DNA of 64,000 bases from Lamellibrachia satsuma. Lineage: Eukaryota > Annelida > Polychaeta > Sabellida > Siboglinidae. The stretch is from the NCBI GenBank assembly GCA_033239005.1, contig BSQZ01000036.1, forward strand, positions 1,094,001-1,158,000, in the 5' to 3' direction. The notes below the pieces were generated by a model. The model was given only the letters and a program-made list of their open reading frames with translations. It was not told where the DNA came from and ran no database searches. The position numbers and the translations under genes were made by a program. Shown one piece after another: positions 46,421 through 64,000 of the stretch. Position 1 is the stretch's first letter; each line of letters begins with the position of its first letter.

Positions 46421-48262
46421 TTTAACAAGAATGACATCCCAAACAACAAGTTCCAAAATGCAAGTGGACAAGGAAGCCATTGGTTTATCGAGAGTCCAAC
46501 CATTTTCTCATCTATGTGTAGCCCGTCTTTATCAGATATCTGTCAATTCTATTTTTAAATATATTCACACTACTAGCATTAACACAATCATTTGGCAGTT
46601 TGTTCCATTAATTTATCACCCTGTGAGAAAGAGTACTTTCTCATGTCCAACCTACACTGCTCCTTAACTAATGTTGCTTTGTGTCCTCTGGTTCTACTGC
46701 CTTCTTTAAGTTTGAAGAACATATTCCTATCAACATCCTCATAACCATTCACTATTTTAAACACTTCTATTTGGTCTCCTCTTAGTCTCCTGGTCTCTAG
46801 TGATGTCAAACCTCGTTGTGATAAGCGGCTTTCTTAACTAAGGTCTCTCAATTCTGGAATCATTTTAGTTGCTCTTCGTTGTATTCTTTCTAGCTTGTCT
46901 ATGTCCTTTTTACGATATGGCCTCCATGCTTGAATACAATATTCCAAGTGTGGTCTAACTATTGCTTTGTACATGGATACAATTGTTTCTCCTTATACGT
47001 GATAGTTCTCCTAATTAGCCATAGAATTTGATTTCCTTTCAAAGCAGCAATCTGACATTGCTCTGAAACTTCTCATGTCAGCACTAAATATTACTCCCAA
47101 TTCCTTTTTTTGTGTGGTTCTACCTAGTACAGCATCTTCCATTTTATATTCTTCGTCCATGTTTCCATGTCCTATGTGTATGCATTTACACTTCCCAAAA
47201 TTCAATAACATTTGCCATTTTTCTTACCATTTAACGAATTTATCTAGATCATCCTGTAAACATTGTTTATCTGTAATATTAGTAACTTTTCTGAATATTT
47301 TTGTGTCATCTGCAAATTTCAGTACTTTGCTAGATATGTCATCTTCCAAATCATTTAGATATATTAAAAATTGTATAGGGCCTAATACTGATCCCTGTGG
47401 TACCCCACTCAGAACAGATTTCCAGTTTGAAATCTCACCATCTACTATTAGTCTCTGTCTTCTCTGTGTAAGCCACTCTTCTATTGATTACATCATTACC
47501 TATACCATGGGCTTTTAGTTTAAGTAACCATCTTTGATGTGGCACTTTATCGAGAGCTTTCTGAAAATCTAAGTAAACAACATCCACTGGTGACCCGTCA
47601 TCTACCCACTTTGTAAACATAAGAGATTGGTTAGACATGACCATGCTTTTAGGAACCCATGTTGAGATGTATTTATTAATTTATGTTTTACAAGGAATTC
47701 CACCATATGGTCTCTAATTAATGTTTCGAGTAATTTACATACAACTGATGTTAAACCCACTGGTCTGTAATTTTCTGGCTTGTCCCTCGATCCCTTCTTA
47801 AATAGCGGTGTAATGTTTGCTTCTTTCCATTCTGAAGGAACTATTCCTTCTTCTAGTGACAAGTTAAACAATTTTGCAAGTGGTGTACTAATTTGCTCAA
47901 CAATTTCTTTGAGCAGTTTTGGTGGTATCATATCAACTCCCGGTGATTTAATATCTTTCATCTTCTTAATTTTCTTTGCTATCATTTTAGGAATTACAAA
48001 TAACTGCCCTAAATGTTCTGATTTACTGCCCTCAAATTTAATAAATGGAACTGGAAGTGTGCTGATATCTTCTGTGGTAAAAACTGAGCTGAAATACTCA
48101 TTCAGGACCTCTGCCATTTGAAACCCGTCTGAAATTATGTTTCCACTGTTGTTTTCCAGTGGTCCGACCTTATCTGGAACTTTCTGTTTACTCCGCACAT
48201 AAGCATAGAAACTCTTGCTGTAATTTTTTATATTACCAATTTTTTGTTCAAAAATTTCTGGA
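46421..48262 (-). mobile_element. CR1-like LINE, 5'-truncated copy B
   Basis: Covers the end of the endonuclease-RT linker through the C-terminus. It reads FSSVFTTEDISTLPVP, LFNLSLEEGIVPSEWKEANI, TPLFKKGSRDKPENYRPVGL, then a FADD box that is intact here (near 47300-47325). The frame is broken at least near 47490, 47620 and 47210. The same family as the 31.7-kb element but about 80 percent similar by eye. The 3' end, antisense, reads aacaagaatgacatccca. Confidence 0.88.
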
Positions 48263-48377
48263 AAATGTTACAGTTAAAAAAAATGTTCTCAAAAAGGGAT
48301 TGTTCAAACCCCCTGACCCCCCCGAGGATGGACATGTAACAAGACATAATTTTTTGTGATGTTCTGAAATGTAACTA

Positions 48378-48612
48378 ATTTCCAGTTTGAAACTTCTCCA
48401 TGCATAACAAGGAAGTCCACCATACAGTCTTTAAGTAACCTTTCTAATAATTTACAAATCACTGAGGTTAAACTCAATGGTCTGTAATTCTCTGACTTAT
48501 TTCTTGAACTATTTTAAATTATGGTATGATGTTTGCTTCTTTTCATTCAAAAGGAACCACTCCCTCTTTTAATGACAAGTTGAATATTGTTGTAAGTGGT
48601 ATACTAATTGAA
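48378..48612 (-). mobile_element. internally deleted LINE fragment
   Basis: Contains ttccagtttgaaacttctcc joined directly to aacaaggaagtccaccata. In the full element these words are about 300 bp apart. It continues with ggtctgtaattctctgactt, so a deletion removed part of the RT. Confidence 0.8.
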
Positions 48613-49275
48613 AATGAAAAACGTATGTTGTGTACCTTTCTAATTTTTACGTTGCAAATTGATAACGAAAAAAGAAAATATGGTACATTCACTGACCCAG
48701 AAAATAACTCGTAACTAACTACTTTTGTGGTTGTTTAATGGGTGATTTTTCCTGAGAACGTTCACATCGGATATGTTGGTAAAGTTAATGTTTTGAAATT
48801 TTGCAGGAATCCTAAGAAATGTAAGCTAGAAGTAGTGCTGATCTATTGCATGTACTGATTTCTATATCCAATATATTATCCAGAACCATCAAAAACAGTG
48901 GTGTTAAACTATGGAATTACCGGGTACGCTGTAAAAACAGTAGATTGTACCTCTGCATTTGTAAAATTTAAGGTTTTTATTAATAAATTATATTAGTAAT
49001 TTATATCAATAACATGCATAGACAGAGTTGTAATCATAACGGCTTATGCATATATTTACGAGACTGGTGTTTCTCTGATTTGTGCTGCTGTTTTTCTTCA
49101 ACGGCACTTTCTATTTTCTTTTTGTTCAGTTTGTTTTTCTCTTGCACCATCGAATAGAATATATAGGCATTACATGTATTGTGAGGGAAAATTGTGGCTT
49201 GATGCCCTCATTATGGAATCTGTGACAATGTTTGTATGTAATACTGCATGTATTGTATCACAATTTCTATAATAA
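48613..49275. other. no feature recognised
   Basis: A/T-rich sequence between LINE remnants and the start of duplication copy B. No exon-like frame or array seen. Confidence 0.6.
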
Positions 49276-49465
49276 ACCATCATCATCACCACTGATTATT
49301 TTGTCACTCATTTCACCATTGATCATTTCGTCAGTCATTTCATTGTTGATCATTTCTTGGCAGTGCCAAATAATTATAAATATCACTCGGTCCTGTTGAA
49401 TCATTCTGTAGTACACCTCTATACCCATACCACAGAGGTGTAGTACCACTTTGAATCCAGTTCTC

Positions 49466-55490
<6,025 letters not shown>

Positions 55491-55544
55491 TGCTGTGGCT
55501 CAATTACAGGAGCTGTAATGGAACATGTCAGGATCTAGCATACA

Positions 55545-55830
55545 GGTAAAGGTACGTTCTTATATAGCGAGGTAACCTGTCCTTGGGAATGTTCAAAGCG
55601 CTTTACACTTCACCCTTGGCAGACCTGTTCATTCCAGTGCCATCCCAATTTCTGTTTGAAGCATTCAGCCATGCTGCAATATTACTGCTCAAAGAATGGT
55701 ACTCATCTATATAGCTGACTGAATTGTGGCAACGAATGGTGAACACAACAGTTTTGAAATGGCATCAAGAAGATTTGAACTCATGAACTCTCGATTGAGA
55801 GTCCAACCGTTATGCCACCAGGTCACCACA
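55545..55830 (-). mobile_element. tRNA-derived SINE (family 2), near complete
   Basis: On the minus strand: head tggtggcataacggttggac with B-box-like gagttcaaatc, body gcagcatggctgaatgctt, ggaatgaacaggtctgcca, and tail aaagcgctttgaacattccc then gctatataagaacgtacctt. It is upstream of GAREM-like B and missing upstream of A. Confidence 0.88.
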
Positions 55831-55859
55831 GAACTATAGCAGCTATATTTGTATCGAAC

Positions 55860-56525
55860 AATCTGGCTGTTGATACACCAACCTGTAGTGAACAAGCCAA
55901 GCTGATGATACACCATTCTGTATTGAACAAGCCTGGCTGATGATACACAAACTGTATTAAACAAGACAGGTTGATGATACTCCAACCTATATTAAACAAG
56001 CCCAGCTGATGATGCACCAACTAATATTAAACAAGATGGGCTGATGATACACCAACCTGCATTAAACAAGTCGGCTGTTGATACACCAACCTGTGCTAAA
56101 CAAGCTGGGCTGATGATACAGCAACCTGTATTATTAAACAAAATGGGCCTTATGATACACCAACCTGTATTAAACAAGATGGACTGATGATACACCAACC
56201 TGTATTAAACAAGTCAGGCTGATGACGCACCAACCTGTATTAAATAAGATGGGCTGTGTGGTGATACACCAACCAGTATTAAACAAAATGGGCTGTCTAA
56301 TGATACACCAACCTGTATTAAACCAGATGGGCTGTGTGGTGATACAGCAACCAGTATTAAACAAAATGGGTTGTCTAATGATACACCATTCTGTATAAAA
56401 CATGATGGGGCTGTCTGGTGATACACCAACCTGTATTAGACAAGATGGGCTGATGATACACCAACCTGTATTAAACAAGGTGGGCTGTTTGTTGATAGTA
56501 TTAATATGTATTAAACAAGACAAGT
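55860..56525 (-). repeat. minisatellite upstream of GAREM-like B, unit about 30-40 bp
   Basis: About nineteen units of tgatgatacaccaacctgta plus ttaaacaagatgggct. Some are extended by ctgtctaa or gtgtggtga. Homologous to 29300-29675 but nearly twice as long. Confidence 0.92.
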
Positions 56526-57054
56526 TGATACATGATCTCTAAAAGGTATCAATGTTATGGCCAGTGTAGTGCACAGCCCACCAGCCTGGTCTCTACATGG
56601 CATGAGAAATACATGCTTCAGGGGGAATTAAATGATTCGTTTTAGAACATCTTTGAAGGGAGGTTCCTGTCCTGCAGCTAACCAAAGAAGTATTCATACC
56701 TTACCTTCTTCGTCCACAAATCAGTCAATGAACTAAGTTCGCATTTCTTTTGGTCCAGCTACCTGTGCTGGTCACGCTCCAGTGACCATCTATGGCACTG
56801 CTTACTGGTTGGAGTGAAGCACCTGATGTGTATGAAAAACGATTTATTTGCTTGTACGAGGAAGTAATTTTGAAAATAGTCATTGTGACTTGATTCCTAT
56901 CTGGGTCTGTTACCCAGTAAGGGTAAAATGCATCATAATATCCCTCCAGGGGCTGGTGGAATGTGTGCAAGGCTTTTGTTTGAGTACTTTTGGGTCAGAG
57001 GGACGCAGTGGTTTGGTATTTAGAACGTCATAGAACAACTGAACAGTGGTGCCA

Positions 57055-57185
57055 ACTGTTTAACACCAGATGGCAATGCTTTCACTTGTTCCACACTAGT
57101 CAAATGACAATAATTATGGATCCTGCTCATTAAAAAGGTGGTGTGCACTAATTAGGGCTTCTACTTTTAATAGGTCGAATATGGT
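57055..57185 (+). mobile_element. MITE fragment related to 9825-10102
   Basis: Shares cttgttccacactagtcaaa, tggatcctg, ctaattagggctt and the terminal aataggtcgaatatgg with the element at 9.8 kb, in the opposite orientation. Confidence 0.55.
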
Positions 57186-57239
57186 ATGCTGGATTGGCCA
57201 AGTGTTCTCTGTAGGGCCAACTTGCCATTGTTGTAGACA

Positions 57240-57590
57240 GTGTGGTTTTGAGAAGGGGTGGTTGAGTGGTAGAACGTCAGTCTTTCGTTCAAAGGGACCG
57301 GGGCTCAAAACCACATGTGGTAGAGCATCGGACTTTTTGGTCGAAGGGACCTGGGTTCAAAACCACCTCCGCCATTTCGAAGCTTGGGCAACTTCGTTTA
57401 CCCCACTTTGCCTGTGTCTTTTGGAAGAGACAGTAAAAGCCGTTGGTCCCTTCTATCTGGTATCTATGCTACGGGAAGTAAAAGTCCCCACACAGGGAAA
57501 TGGAAAATACCTGCTGTGGACTCGCTAATTCTACAGAATGAAAACTCTGAAAATAAACCACTCCTGTGTTAGCTCAAGATGGTTGTTTGT
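57240..57590 (+). mobile_element. SINE (family 1) with two tRNA-like heads
   Basis: Two successive head-like segments (ggggtggttgagtggtagaa to ggggctcaaaacc, then gtggtagagcatcggacttt to gggttcaaaacc) precede one body (gccatttcgaagcttgggca, ttggaagagacagtaaaagc, cttctatctggtatctatg). The homologous site in copy A (near 38125) is empty, so this insertion is younger than the duplication. Confidence 0.8.
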
Positions 57591-57814
57591 CATAAGTCAT
57601 ATAAGAGAAATCAAGAAAGACACTCTGTGAAGGACCATTAAAAGATCCCAGAAATTACAAACAACAAAATGGGAGAAAAACACCCAAAACCAACAAGTCA
57701 CACATTCTGTGGTGACCAAAAATACCTTTGAATATTGAATGAGATTGAACAAGATTGTCATCCAAAGGCAAAGCAACAAGCACTAGGTTACAGGGTCCAG
57801 CAATTGGTCGCCTG

Positions 57815-57925
57815 CATGAAACCCGGGTACCCAAAAACACTACCCATGTAGCCCAAGTACTCATGTAGCCCAGGTGCCCATGTAGCCTGGGAACTCATGT
57901 AGTCTGGATATCAATGTAGCCCACT
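57815..57925 (+). repeat. short tandem repeat of catgtagcccaggtgccc (copy B)
   Basis: About five degenerate units. Homologous to 38310-38410. Confidence 0.8.
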
Positions 57926-58109
57926 CTTGTCAAAACATATGAGTTTGGGAAGATAGCTGAAAAACACTGACTCTAACTGAAGAAACAGATCTGGCATGAT
58001 TATCATCATTATATTTGAGAGATGTAGATTCAAGATAAATTTGGGGCAGATACCACTGTCTGCACCGTGATCTGAATGCTGTGCTGTCATGCCAGGTGAT
58101 GTATATCTG

Positions 58110-58260
58110 TTACAGTCAATCTGCGAAATCAGTCATTTCACGTAATGTCTGACATGTTTAGGCATTACGCGAAATGACTGTTTCACTCAGGCATTTCATG
58201 AAATGACTGAACATTTCAGAAAAGAGGTGCAGTCATTTCGCATAATGACTGAAATAGTGT
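58110..58260. repeat. palindromic cagtcatttcgcgtaatg repeats
   Basis: Three to four alternating-orientation copies of agtcatttcgcgaaatgact-like words. The pair at 58131-58181 forms a near-perfect hairpin (arms about 20 bp, loop about 8 bp). Confidence 0.8.
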
Positions 58261-58264
58261 TTCC

Positions 58265-59315
58265 CCTGGTTAATGACAAGTGTTGTGGGAAAACTTGCTG
58301 TTTTTTCATCTACCTAGCCAGATATTTTCAGAAATTGTCACCTAGCATCTATCTATTTCTCACACTCAATAATATTTTTTATATTATGATGAAATTATGA
58401 TTTAAAATTATTGTTCGGGTTCACTTTGGATCGTGTAGAACACCAGGAATTGAAGTTCCTCCCTATGGTCAAAACCACTTATCTTCAAATTAATGTTTTT
58501 ATTACGAGGTACAATGCCCCAGTCCCCCGAGGTGCACTTTGTGCCATTATACCCAGAGCAAACACTGTGAAGTATCAGTTACAATTTGTCTTCTATTGTG
58601 TATCTTAAATTAAAATGTTGGAAATGTTACATACATGCATACTTAAGACACAACAACACTGTCTTATTGAACAACATATAACTTTATTATGATTCTACAA
58701 CTTGCAATAATCTACTGTATAATTTGTAATTATATCAGTGTGCTACATTTCCACAATATATGTCAAACAAATTATACAATATGCCATATTCTCATAATTA
58801 TATGTATTGATATGGATGAGAGCATATACCCCAGGATATTTGTGTTTAAGCCAATAATGTTAAATTCAAAATATTTTACATCACAGTATTGGTGAAAGCT
58901 AATAGTGTATTCAACAAATATTACTAAATAATTAGTATACTTACTAGTTATCATGAAAGACATGTGAAGCATACTAAGTAGGTTTACTTGCCACTTCTCG
59001 ATGTTACCGTATTGAAGAATTTTATACCTGCAAAACATAATTGCACATTTTAATTATTATCCAATTTTAATTATAAACTACCTAAAACAAAATGGTGAGA
59101 AGAAAATGTATATTGTAATATATTGTATATACTCATAATGGTGATGTTTATCAATGTGCCTTTTATCGTAAACTTAGCAATTGGTTTAACTTCCCTTTTA
59201 AATTAATTTGTTTGCTCAGCTTAATGTGACAAATCATGAAAGGACTTTGACTTTTGTGAGACAATATTGACGACTTTCGCTTTGCTCAATCGTGCAATTC
59301 ATGGCTAACTGAAGA
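58265..59315. other. no feature recognised
   Basis: A/T-rich unique-looking sequence. Open frames near 58411-58608 and 58772-59038 have no family resemblance, no matching splice context and biased composition. I do not call them. Confidence 0.55.
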
Positions 59316-59319
59316 AAGA

Positions 59320-59570
59320 CCAGGCCCGTAGCCAGCTTTTCACGGGGGGATTCATTTTTCCTCAATACATCCTACAGGGGGTGCCATTAGTTCATGCAGG
59401 GACATTTTTCTTAATCGACTCAAGGAGGACGCCACAAGTTTACACAGGTGTCATATTTTCCCAAACAAACTCCAGAGTGCGTTACAACTCCACATGGTGT
59501 GTCATATTTTTCCAACACAGGGTGCCACAAGTACTGTGCATGAAGCAAGCAGTGTCTACATATTCAATTG
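59320..59570 (+). repeat. degenerate repeat starting ggcccgtagccag
   Basis: Starts aggcccgtagccagcttttc and continues with imperfect units of about 50-60 bp (ccacaagt..tcatatttttccaa..). Its first bases are the complement of the end of the array at 61565-62118 (tggctacaggcc), so both may be ends of one element family. Confidence 0.5.
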
Positions 59571-59799
59571 TTTCATAAAATAACACAAAAGTAAAACAGT
59601 GATTAATTCCTTTAATTGAGCATTGAGACCGAAAGAAAGATAAATATTTATACACACATAATGCTATCTGAGCTGTGAATGATCATTGTGCAAGTTTAGA
59701 CCATTATCAGTTAAAGAAAGCTAGCAGTACAAAATGCTGGTTTCATGTCTTGCTGTATATACACACCTTTGTCTGCACTATGCTTTGCAATTAGCTTGA

Positions 59800-59990
59800 A
59801 AAGTGAATTAATTCAATTACAATTAACTCATTAAATTAACCTCAGACATTTCTTAGGTCAATTAAATTAAATTAACCTCACACATTTCTTAGGTCAATTA
59901 AATTAAATTAACCTCACACATTTCTTGGGTCAATTAAATCAACAATTAATTTTATTCAATTAACTATTAAATCATGCGTTGGTAGAAACG
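59800..59990 (+). repeat. 36-bp tandem repeat in TTAATTAA-rich sequence
   Basis: Three to four units of gtcaattaaattaaattaac plus ctcacacatttctta. It ends near aaatcatgcgttgg, in the style of the TTAATTAA elements. Confidence 0.8.
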
Positions 59991-60049
59991 TTTACACTTT
60001 TAAGACAGTTCTAAAAAAGAAAACAGACTTATAACAGAAATGTGTAAAA

Positions 60050-60510
60050 TTAAACTGGGCAACTACACACATAATTTCTATGCACCAAGTTGTTATTTAT
60101 GCAGTTTTTTATACTAAATCATTAGGTTTCCCCATTACACACCACTAGCATTTAGATATGTATACATCATTTGTTATGCATCACTAGAATTGGCCTGCTT
60201 TTGATTTAAGTTGGTACTATAAAAGATCCAAAATTGAAGCCATATTACCTTTCTCTACATCTCCCCATTAATGGTTATAATGTACACACAAACAAATTAT
60301 AGATGCATAGGTCTAATGGCCCCATAGGTCCACTTGGCCTCAAGTTGCCAGCCCCAAATGTTTAGTTTAAATTAATACTTTAAATTAATTAAATTAATAC
60401 TTTAAATTAATTAAATTAAATTAGCCTTTCTGGAAAGTTAATTAATTAAATTAAATTAACTTCAGTTAATTCAATTAACATATTAACAATTGAAATTAAC
60501 CCATGCCTGA
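60050..60510 (+). repeat. TTAATTAA-rich dispersed element (partner 36618-37405)
   Basis: Starts cataatttctatgcaccaag and contains gtccacttggcctcaagttg. It ends with ttaattaaattaaattaa runs and gaaattaacccatgcctg. No coding sequence; class unknown. Confidence 0.7.
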
Positions 60511-60624
60511 TGCTTTGTGTGTGTGTTATGAATGTGTGCAGGCCATACAGCAAGTCACCACAACAAGGAGAGTAATTGGCTTGCTAACTCTGCATTGTTT
60601 CAGTGAGCAGATATATTCTGAAAC

Positions 60625-61380
60625 CAGGGTTGAAAAAATCATGATTATTTTTAAAATAAAAAAAATCGGATTTTTTTATTTTAAATCAGATTTTTTTTTT
60701 CAATCTGGTATATAGACATTTATATAGATGTTTATATTTATAAACTCTTTCAAATATGTTCTATTAAAAAATCGATTTGGGTACTTGTCTTAACAGAGGG
60801 TACATTATTTTTGCTTATATAAAGGCATTAGACATTGTCCACAATGCCTCACCACCTGTAGTTGCATAATTTGTTTAGGAAAGGAAAGCATGGTGTGTGT
60901 CTGTGGCTGTAGCAGTGACAATTATTGTTTGCTGAGAGCGTGGATTAGCACCTGTCCAGGGCTCTGTGTACTCTAAGGGTCTCCAACCTGTCTCACTTGT
61001 GTCAACATGCTGAATTGTTAACAACTAGCACAAGCTCTAAGTGGACTTTAACTCAGAGCTTCTGACTTGAAAAGATACTTCCTCTTGAAGACAAGTTTGT
61101 GTGGCTTCATTGCATTAAGAAAGGGAATCGCTCAAACATACACAATGTCATAAAAAAATTTACTATCTGGTTATCTGGTGACAATACAACTATACAAGTG
61201 TGCGCACATTGTGCTTTTGTATTAAAAAACATACAAAACTGTGTTGATCTTGATGCTTGTAAACAATTATTTGTGTTAAATTCATATAAATCAGCGATAA
61301 AAAAAATCTGGAATAAAAAATCATAAATGAATGATTTAAATCAATGATTAAAATAAAATGATTTAAATCAAACAACCCTG
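60625..61380. mobile_element. hAT-type DNA transposon relic (756 bp) with 8-bp target duplication
   Basis: The element begins cagggttg and ends caaccctg. It is flanked on both sides by tctgaaac (60617-60624 and 61381-61388), an exact 8-bp duplication as hAT transposases produce. Subterminal sequences are rich in gatttaaatca and aaaatc words. A 75-codon plus frame at 61099-61326 (KKGNRSNIHNVIKKFTIWLS, CAHCAFVLKNIQNC) may be a remnant of the zinc-finger end of a transposase. No full transposase is present. Confidence 0.88.
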
Positions 61381-61564
61381 TCTGAAACCATAACATTTTC
61401 TGTTTACAAGTCTTCATGTTGCTTAGTGACTGCCTGTACATTGTCTACTGCTCTCTGACTGTTGCCAACTGACCACATAATAGGTGACTTCGAAACACAT
61501 TTATAGTTAGAATAAGGTTATGTTTCAAACAAATCAGAGAGCTGTATAATATATAATATATTAT

Positions 61565-62118
61565 TATTAGATTTGAACCCCCCCTCTGAAAAATGTGATG
61601 ATAATATTATAATAAATGTAAATAAATAATTTTAATAAATGTGAAATCCCCTTTTTCAAAAATGAACTCCTCCCACAATATTACTTAGTATTTTTATAAA
61701 CCCCACCTTTCCAAAAAAGTGAACCCCCTTCTCAAAAGCATGAATACCCCAATAATATGAAGATAATATTATTTCCATAAAAGTGAAGTCCATTTCCCAA
61801 AAATATAAACCCTCTTCTCAAAAGCGTGAATCCCCTTCTCAAAAGCGTGAACACCCCAATAATATGAAGATAATATTATTTTCATAAAAGTGAACTCTGT
61901 TTCCCAAAAATGTAAACCCTCTTCTCAAAAGCATGAACACCCCAATAATATGAAGATAATATTATTTTCATAAAAGTGAACTCTGTTTCCCAAAAATGTA
62001 AACCCTCTTCTCAAAAGCATGAACACCCCAATAATATAAAGATAATATTATTTTCAAACATGTCAACCACTTCAGTTCATGTGAACCCACTGAACCCCCC
62101 TGGCTACAGGCCTTCCAC
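61565..62118 (+). repeat. 86-bp tandem array, about five units
   Basis: Units contain aataatatgaagataatatt, attttcataaaagtgaactc, gtttcccaaaaatgtaaacc and ctcttctcaaaagcatgaac. The last units are the most alike. The array closes with gaacccccctggctacaggc. Confidence 0.9.
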
Positions 62119-62119
62119 G

Positions 62120-63400
62120 TTTCCTACAGAGATTCCAAGTTCACCCATCTCTTACATGACTCTCTCAGAGGAGACAGCTGAGTCCAACAGTGGAGAACAG
62201 ACAACATGGGAGCTAGCACTGGCATGGGAAGAGGTGTATGTATAATTGTATATCGCTCAGTGCCACACAGTTTCTTTCAATCATTCTCGGCAGAATTCAA
62301 TTCATTCAGAATACATCATAATAATATACAAAAACTTCTTCTGCACTGAAATGTTCTGAAACCCAAGCTCAGAGGTGCATCAAAACAAAAGGGCTAGGCA
62401 ATCTTTAAATGCATATACAATGTTAAAGTGGTCAATATATGAGTGAATATATACTAGGAGCTAAGGAGCTAAGCATGGTTGAAAGGATAAGTCTCTTAAC
62501 AGAGTGAATCCCAAATCCTAATCTTTGTTTAAACTCTGGGAACAAGATGAAACCATGTACACTCTCATGACCAAAATTATTAAATGGCATAGAAATTTGA
62601 ACAATTTATATTTAACACCTCTTGAAAGGCTCGGTTCAATTGTTCCTTCATTGCGTGTTAGGATATATTCATTGCAAATCAAGAATATTCATTAGTGTGC
62701 TTTTGGTGCCCGTAAACTAGCCACCACCAAATTCATGGTCTGAGTGGTTCCCATTAATTTTAATAGGGTCATCTTGTGGGCTGGTCAAGAATTCACATTA
62801 AATAGTTATATAGGGTCTTGAGTTATAAACATATGGGTGGGTCTTACTTACGTACTTAATCCTCTTGGCCCCTTCAGGAGCATAGGGCGTCAACCATGTT
62901 TCTCCACCTCACTCTCTTTGGCCTCTTGCCTGGTGACCCCCACTTTATCAAGATCTTAGTAGTGTATTTACTTACCTAGTTGGTGCATTAGGCCATCATA
63001 TTATTGAAATAAGGCTTTGTCTTACACTCTATATGGTTACCTTGCAATCTATTGTATAATTTGCTATTTCGTATATTGTAAATATTGTTTAGTTAATTAG
63101 GATCCAATGATGATCAAGCTTCCATTATGCTAAGCATTTCAATAATAACCAAATTTATGTATGGCGTGGGTCAATGTGGGTGGGTCAGTGGTCCATTGGG
63201 ATTATAAAAAAAATTGGAAAGTCATATCTTAAAAGTTTTTTCTGGTTTAATTTTTGCAATAATCAGCTTTCCATTCTCCACGTTGGTTAGGCATGTAGAG
63301 TACTTGCAATTTGTTTTGTTTTTGAATATTAGTGTGGGTGGAGGGGACAGTTTTGTCCAACAGTTTATTGGATTATTGGAATTGCTTTATACTTACGAAA
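62120..63400. other. no gene recognised
   Basis: Contains a possible dispersed-repeat fragment near 62860-62960 (cctcttggccccttcaggag, cctcactctctttggcct). Otherwise I see no exon, array or RNA gene. Confidence 0.5.
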
Positions 63401-63639
63401 CCCTCCAACTAAGGCAGGTAGTGAGCAGCCTGACCAGCCTCTGCCAGTGCAATGGACACATCGTGTGATGCTGTGATGAGACACTGACGAGCAGTGCCGT
63501 CCCATAACATAGTAGTAGTTGCCTAGTTGGCCATCCATGGTTGATGTTCAGTAATTTGATGTAAGCCGACTTGTACTTAGTTGCCCCTTTCACTTACAAA
63601 AAATGAACGAAAACACTACAAATGCATTTGCATGCAAGC

Positions 63640-63895
63640 ATGTAAGGGAGCATTTCCATCAAAATTTCAAGCAATTGCATATTTTCAAAACACTTGCAAT
63701 TTGCATTTGAGTAATTTCAAATACTTGCATTTGAGTAATTTCAAACACTTGCATTTGAATAATTCCAAGCATTTGCATTTAAGACGCTTGCATTTGAATA
63801 ATACGAAAACACTTGCATTTGTATGCAATCATGTCTCGGTGCATTTGTATTTGCATTAATTTCAAACATTTGTATTTAAATGTGCTTACTCGCAT
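63640..63895 (+). repeat. minisatellite of 24-28 bp units
   Basis: About eight units of cttgcatttgagtaatttca plus aaca. The repeated HLSNFKHLHL open frame is an artefact. Confidence 0.9.
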
Positions 63896-64000
63896 TTGAA
63901 CCAAAGCATTATTTTCCACTGCTCCTACAGGCAACCTTCTGTCTTCACTTTTCATTGTCCTCCACCTTTTTCATATCCTTCTTAACATAGTCTTGTATAT

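Overview
This is eukaryotic, animal-type genomic DNA. Genes are split into many small exons with GT-AG introns, and most of the rest is introns filled with microsatellites, minisatellites, tRNA-derived SINEs, CR1-like LINE remnants and DNA-transposon relics. The proteins recognised (L-fucose kinase, ITFG1, CABIT-SAM adaptor) are metazoan. The repeat content suggests a marine invertebrate, either a lophotrochozoan or an invertebrate deuterostome, but the sequence alone does not fix the species. All identifications rest on remembered family sequences and on splice-phase arithmetic done by eye; no search was run.

Layout. (1) 381-567, minus: first coding exon of an ITFG1/TIP-like FG-GAP membrane protein, pointing out of the window. 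(2) 568-3104: divergent intergenic region with a long AT and a long AC microsatellite. (3) 3105-45833, plus: a complete L-fucose kinase gene (FCSK/FUK) in 27 coding exons. All phases join and give 1088 residues, against 1084 for the human enzyme. (4) 24163-29158, minus: a five-exon gene for a 518-residue CABIT-SAM protein of the GAREM type. It lies wholly inside the 19.6-kb intron 21 of FUK, antisense to it. (5) 46.4-48.6 kb: 5'-truncated CR1-like LINE copies. (6) 49466-55490, minus: a second GAREM-like gene (489 residues) with the same five-exon structure, downstream of FUK. (7) 58.1-64 kb: no gene recognised; a hAT-type element with an exact 8-bp target duplication, an 86-bp tandem array and other repeats.

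The main structural story is a segmental duplication. About 24.0-38.57 kb and 49.28-58.09 kb share the gene, its introns, an upstream 30-odd-bp minisatellite and further flanking sequence in the same order. Copy A was then enlarged by a 3.1-kb LINE, a 30-bp minisatellite and a 2.3-kb foldback structure. Copy B gained a SINE, a pyrimidine-rich tract, a 37-bp minisatellite and a hairpin element. The paralogues diverge unevenly: the SAM domain and one intron block are almost identical, while the CABIT exon 3 and the Pro/Ser linker differ strongly.

The most unusual single sequence is the array at about 30.71-31.25 kb. Its 30-bp unit reads, in one frame, as the [10 protein letters not shown] motif from the C-terminal end of a LINE reverse transcriptase, so it looks like a tandemly amplified piece of transposon coding sequence. 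FUK salvages free L-fucose to L-fucose-1-phosphate. GAREM proteins are adaptors of receptor tyrosine kinase/MAPK signalling. No functional link between the nested gene and its host is visible.
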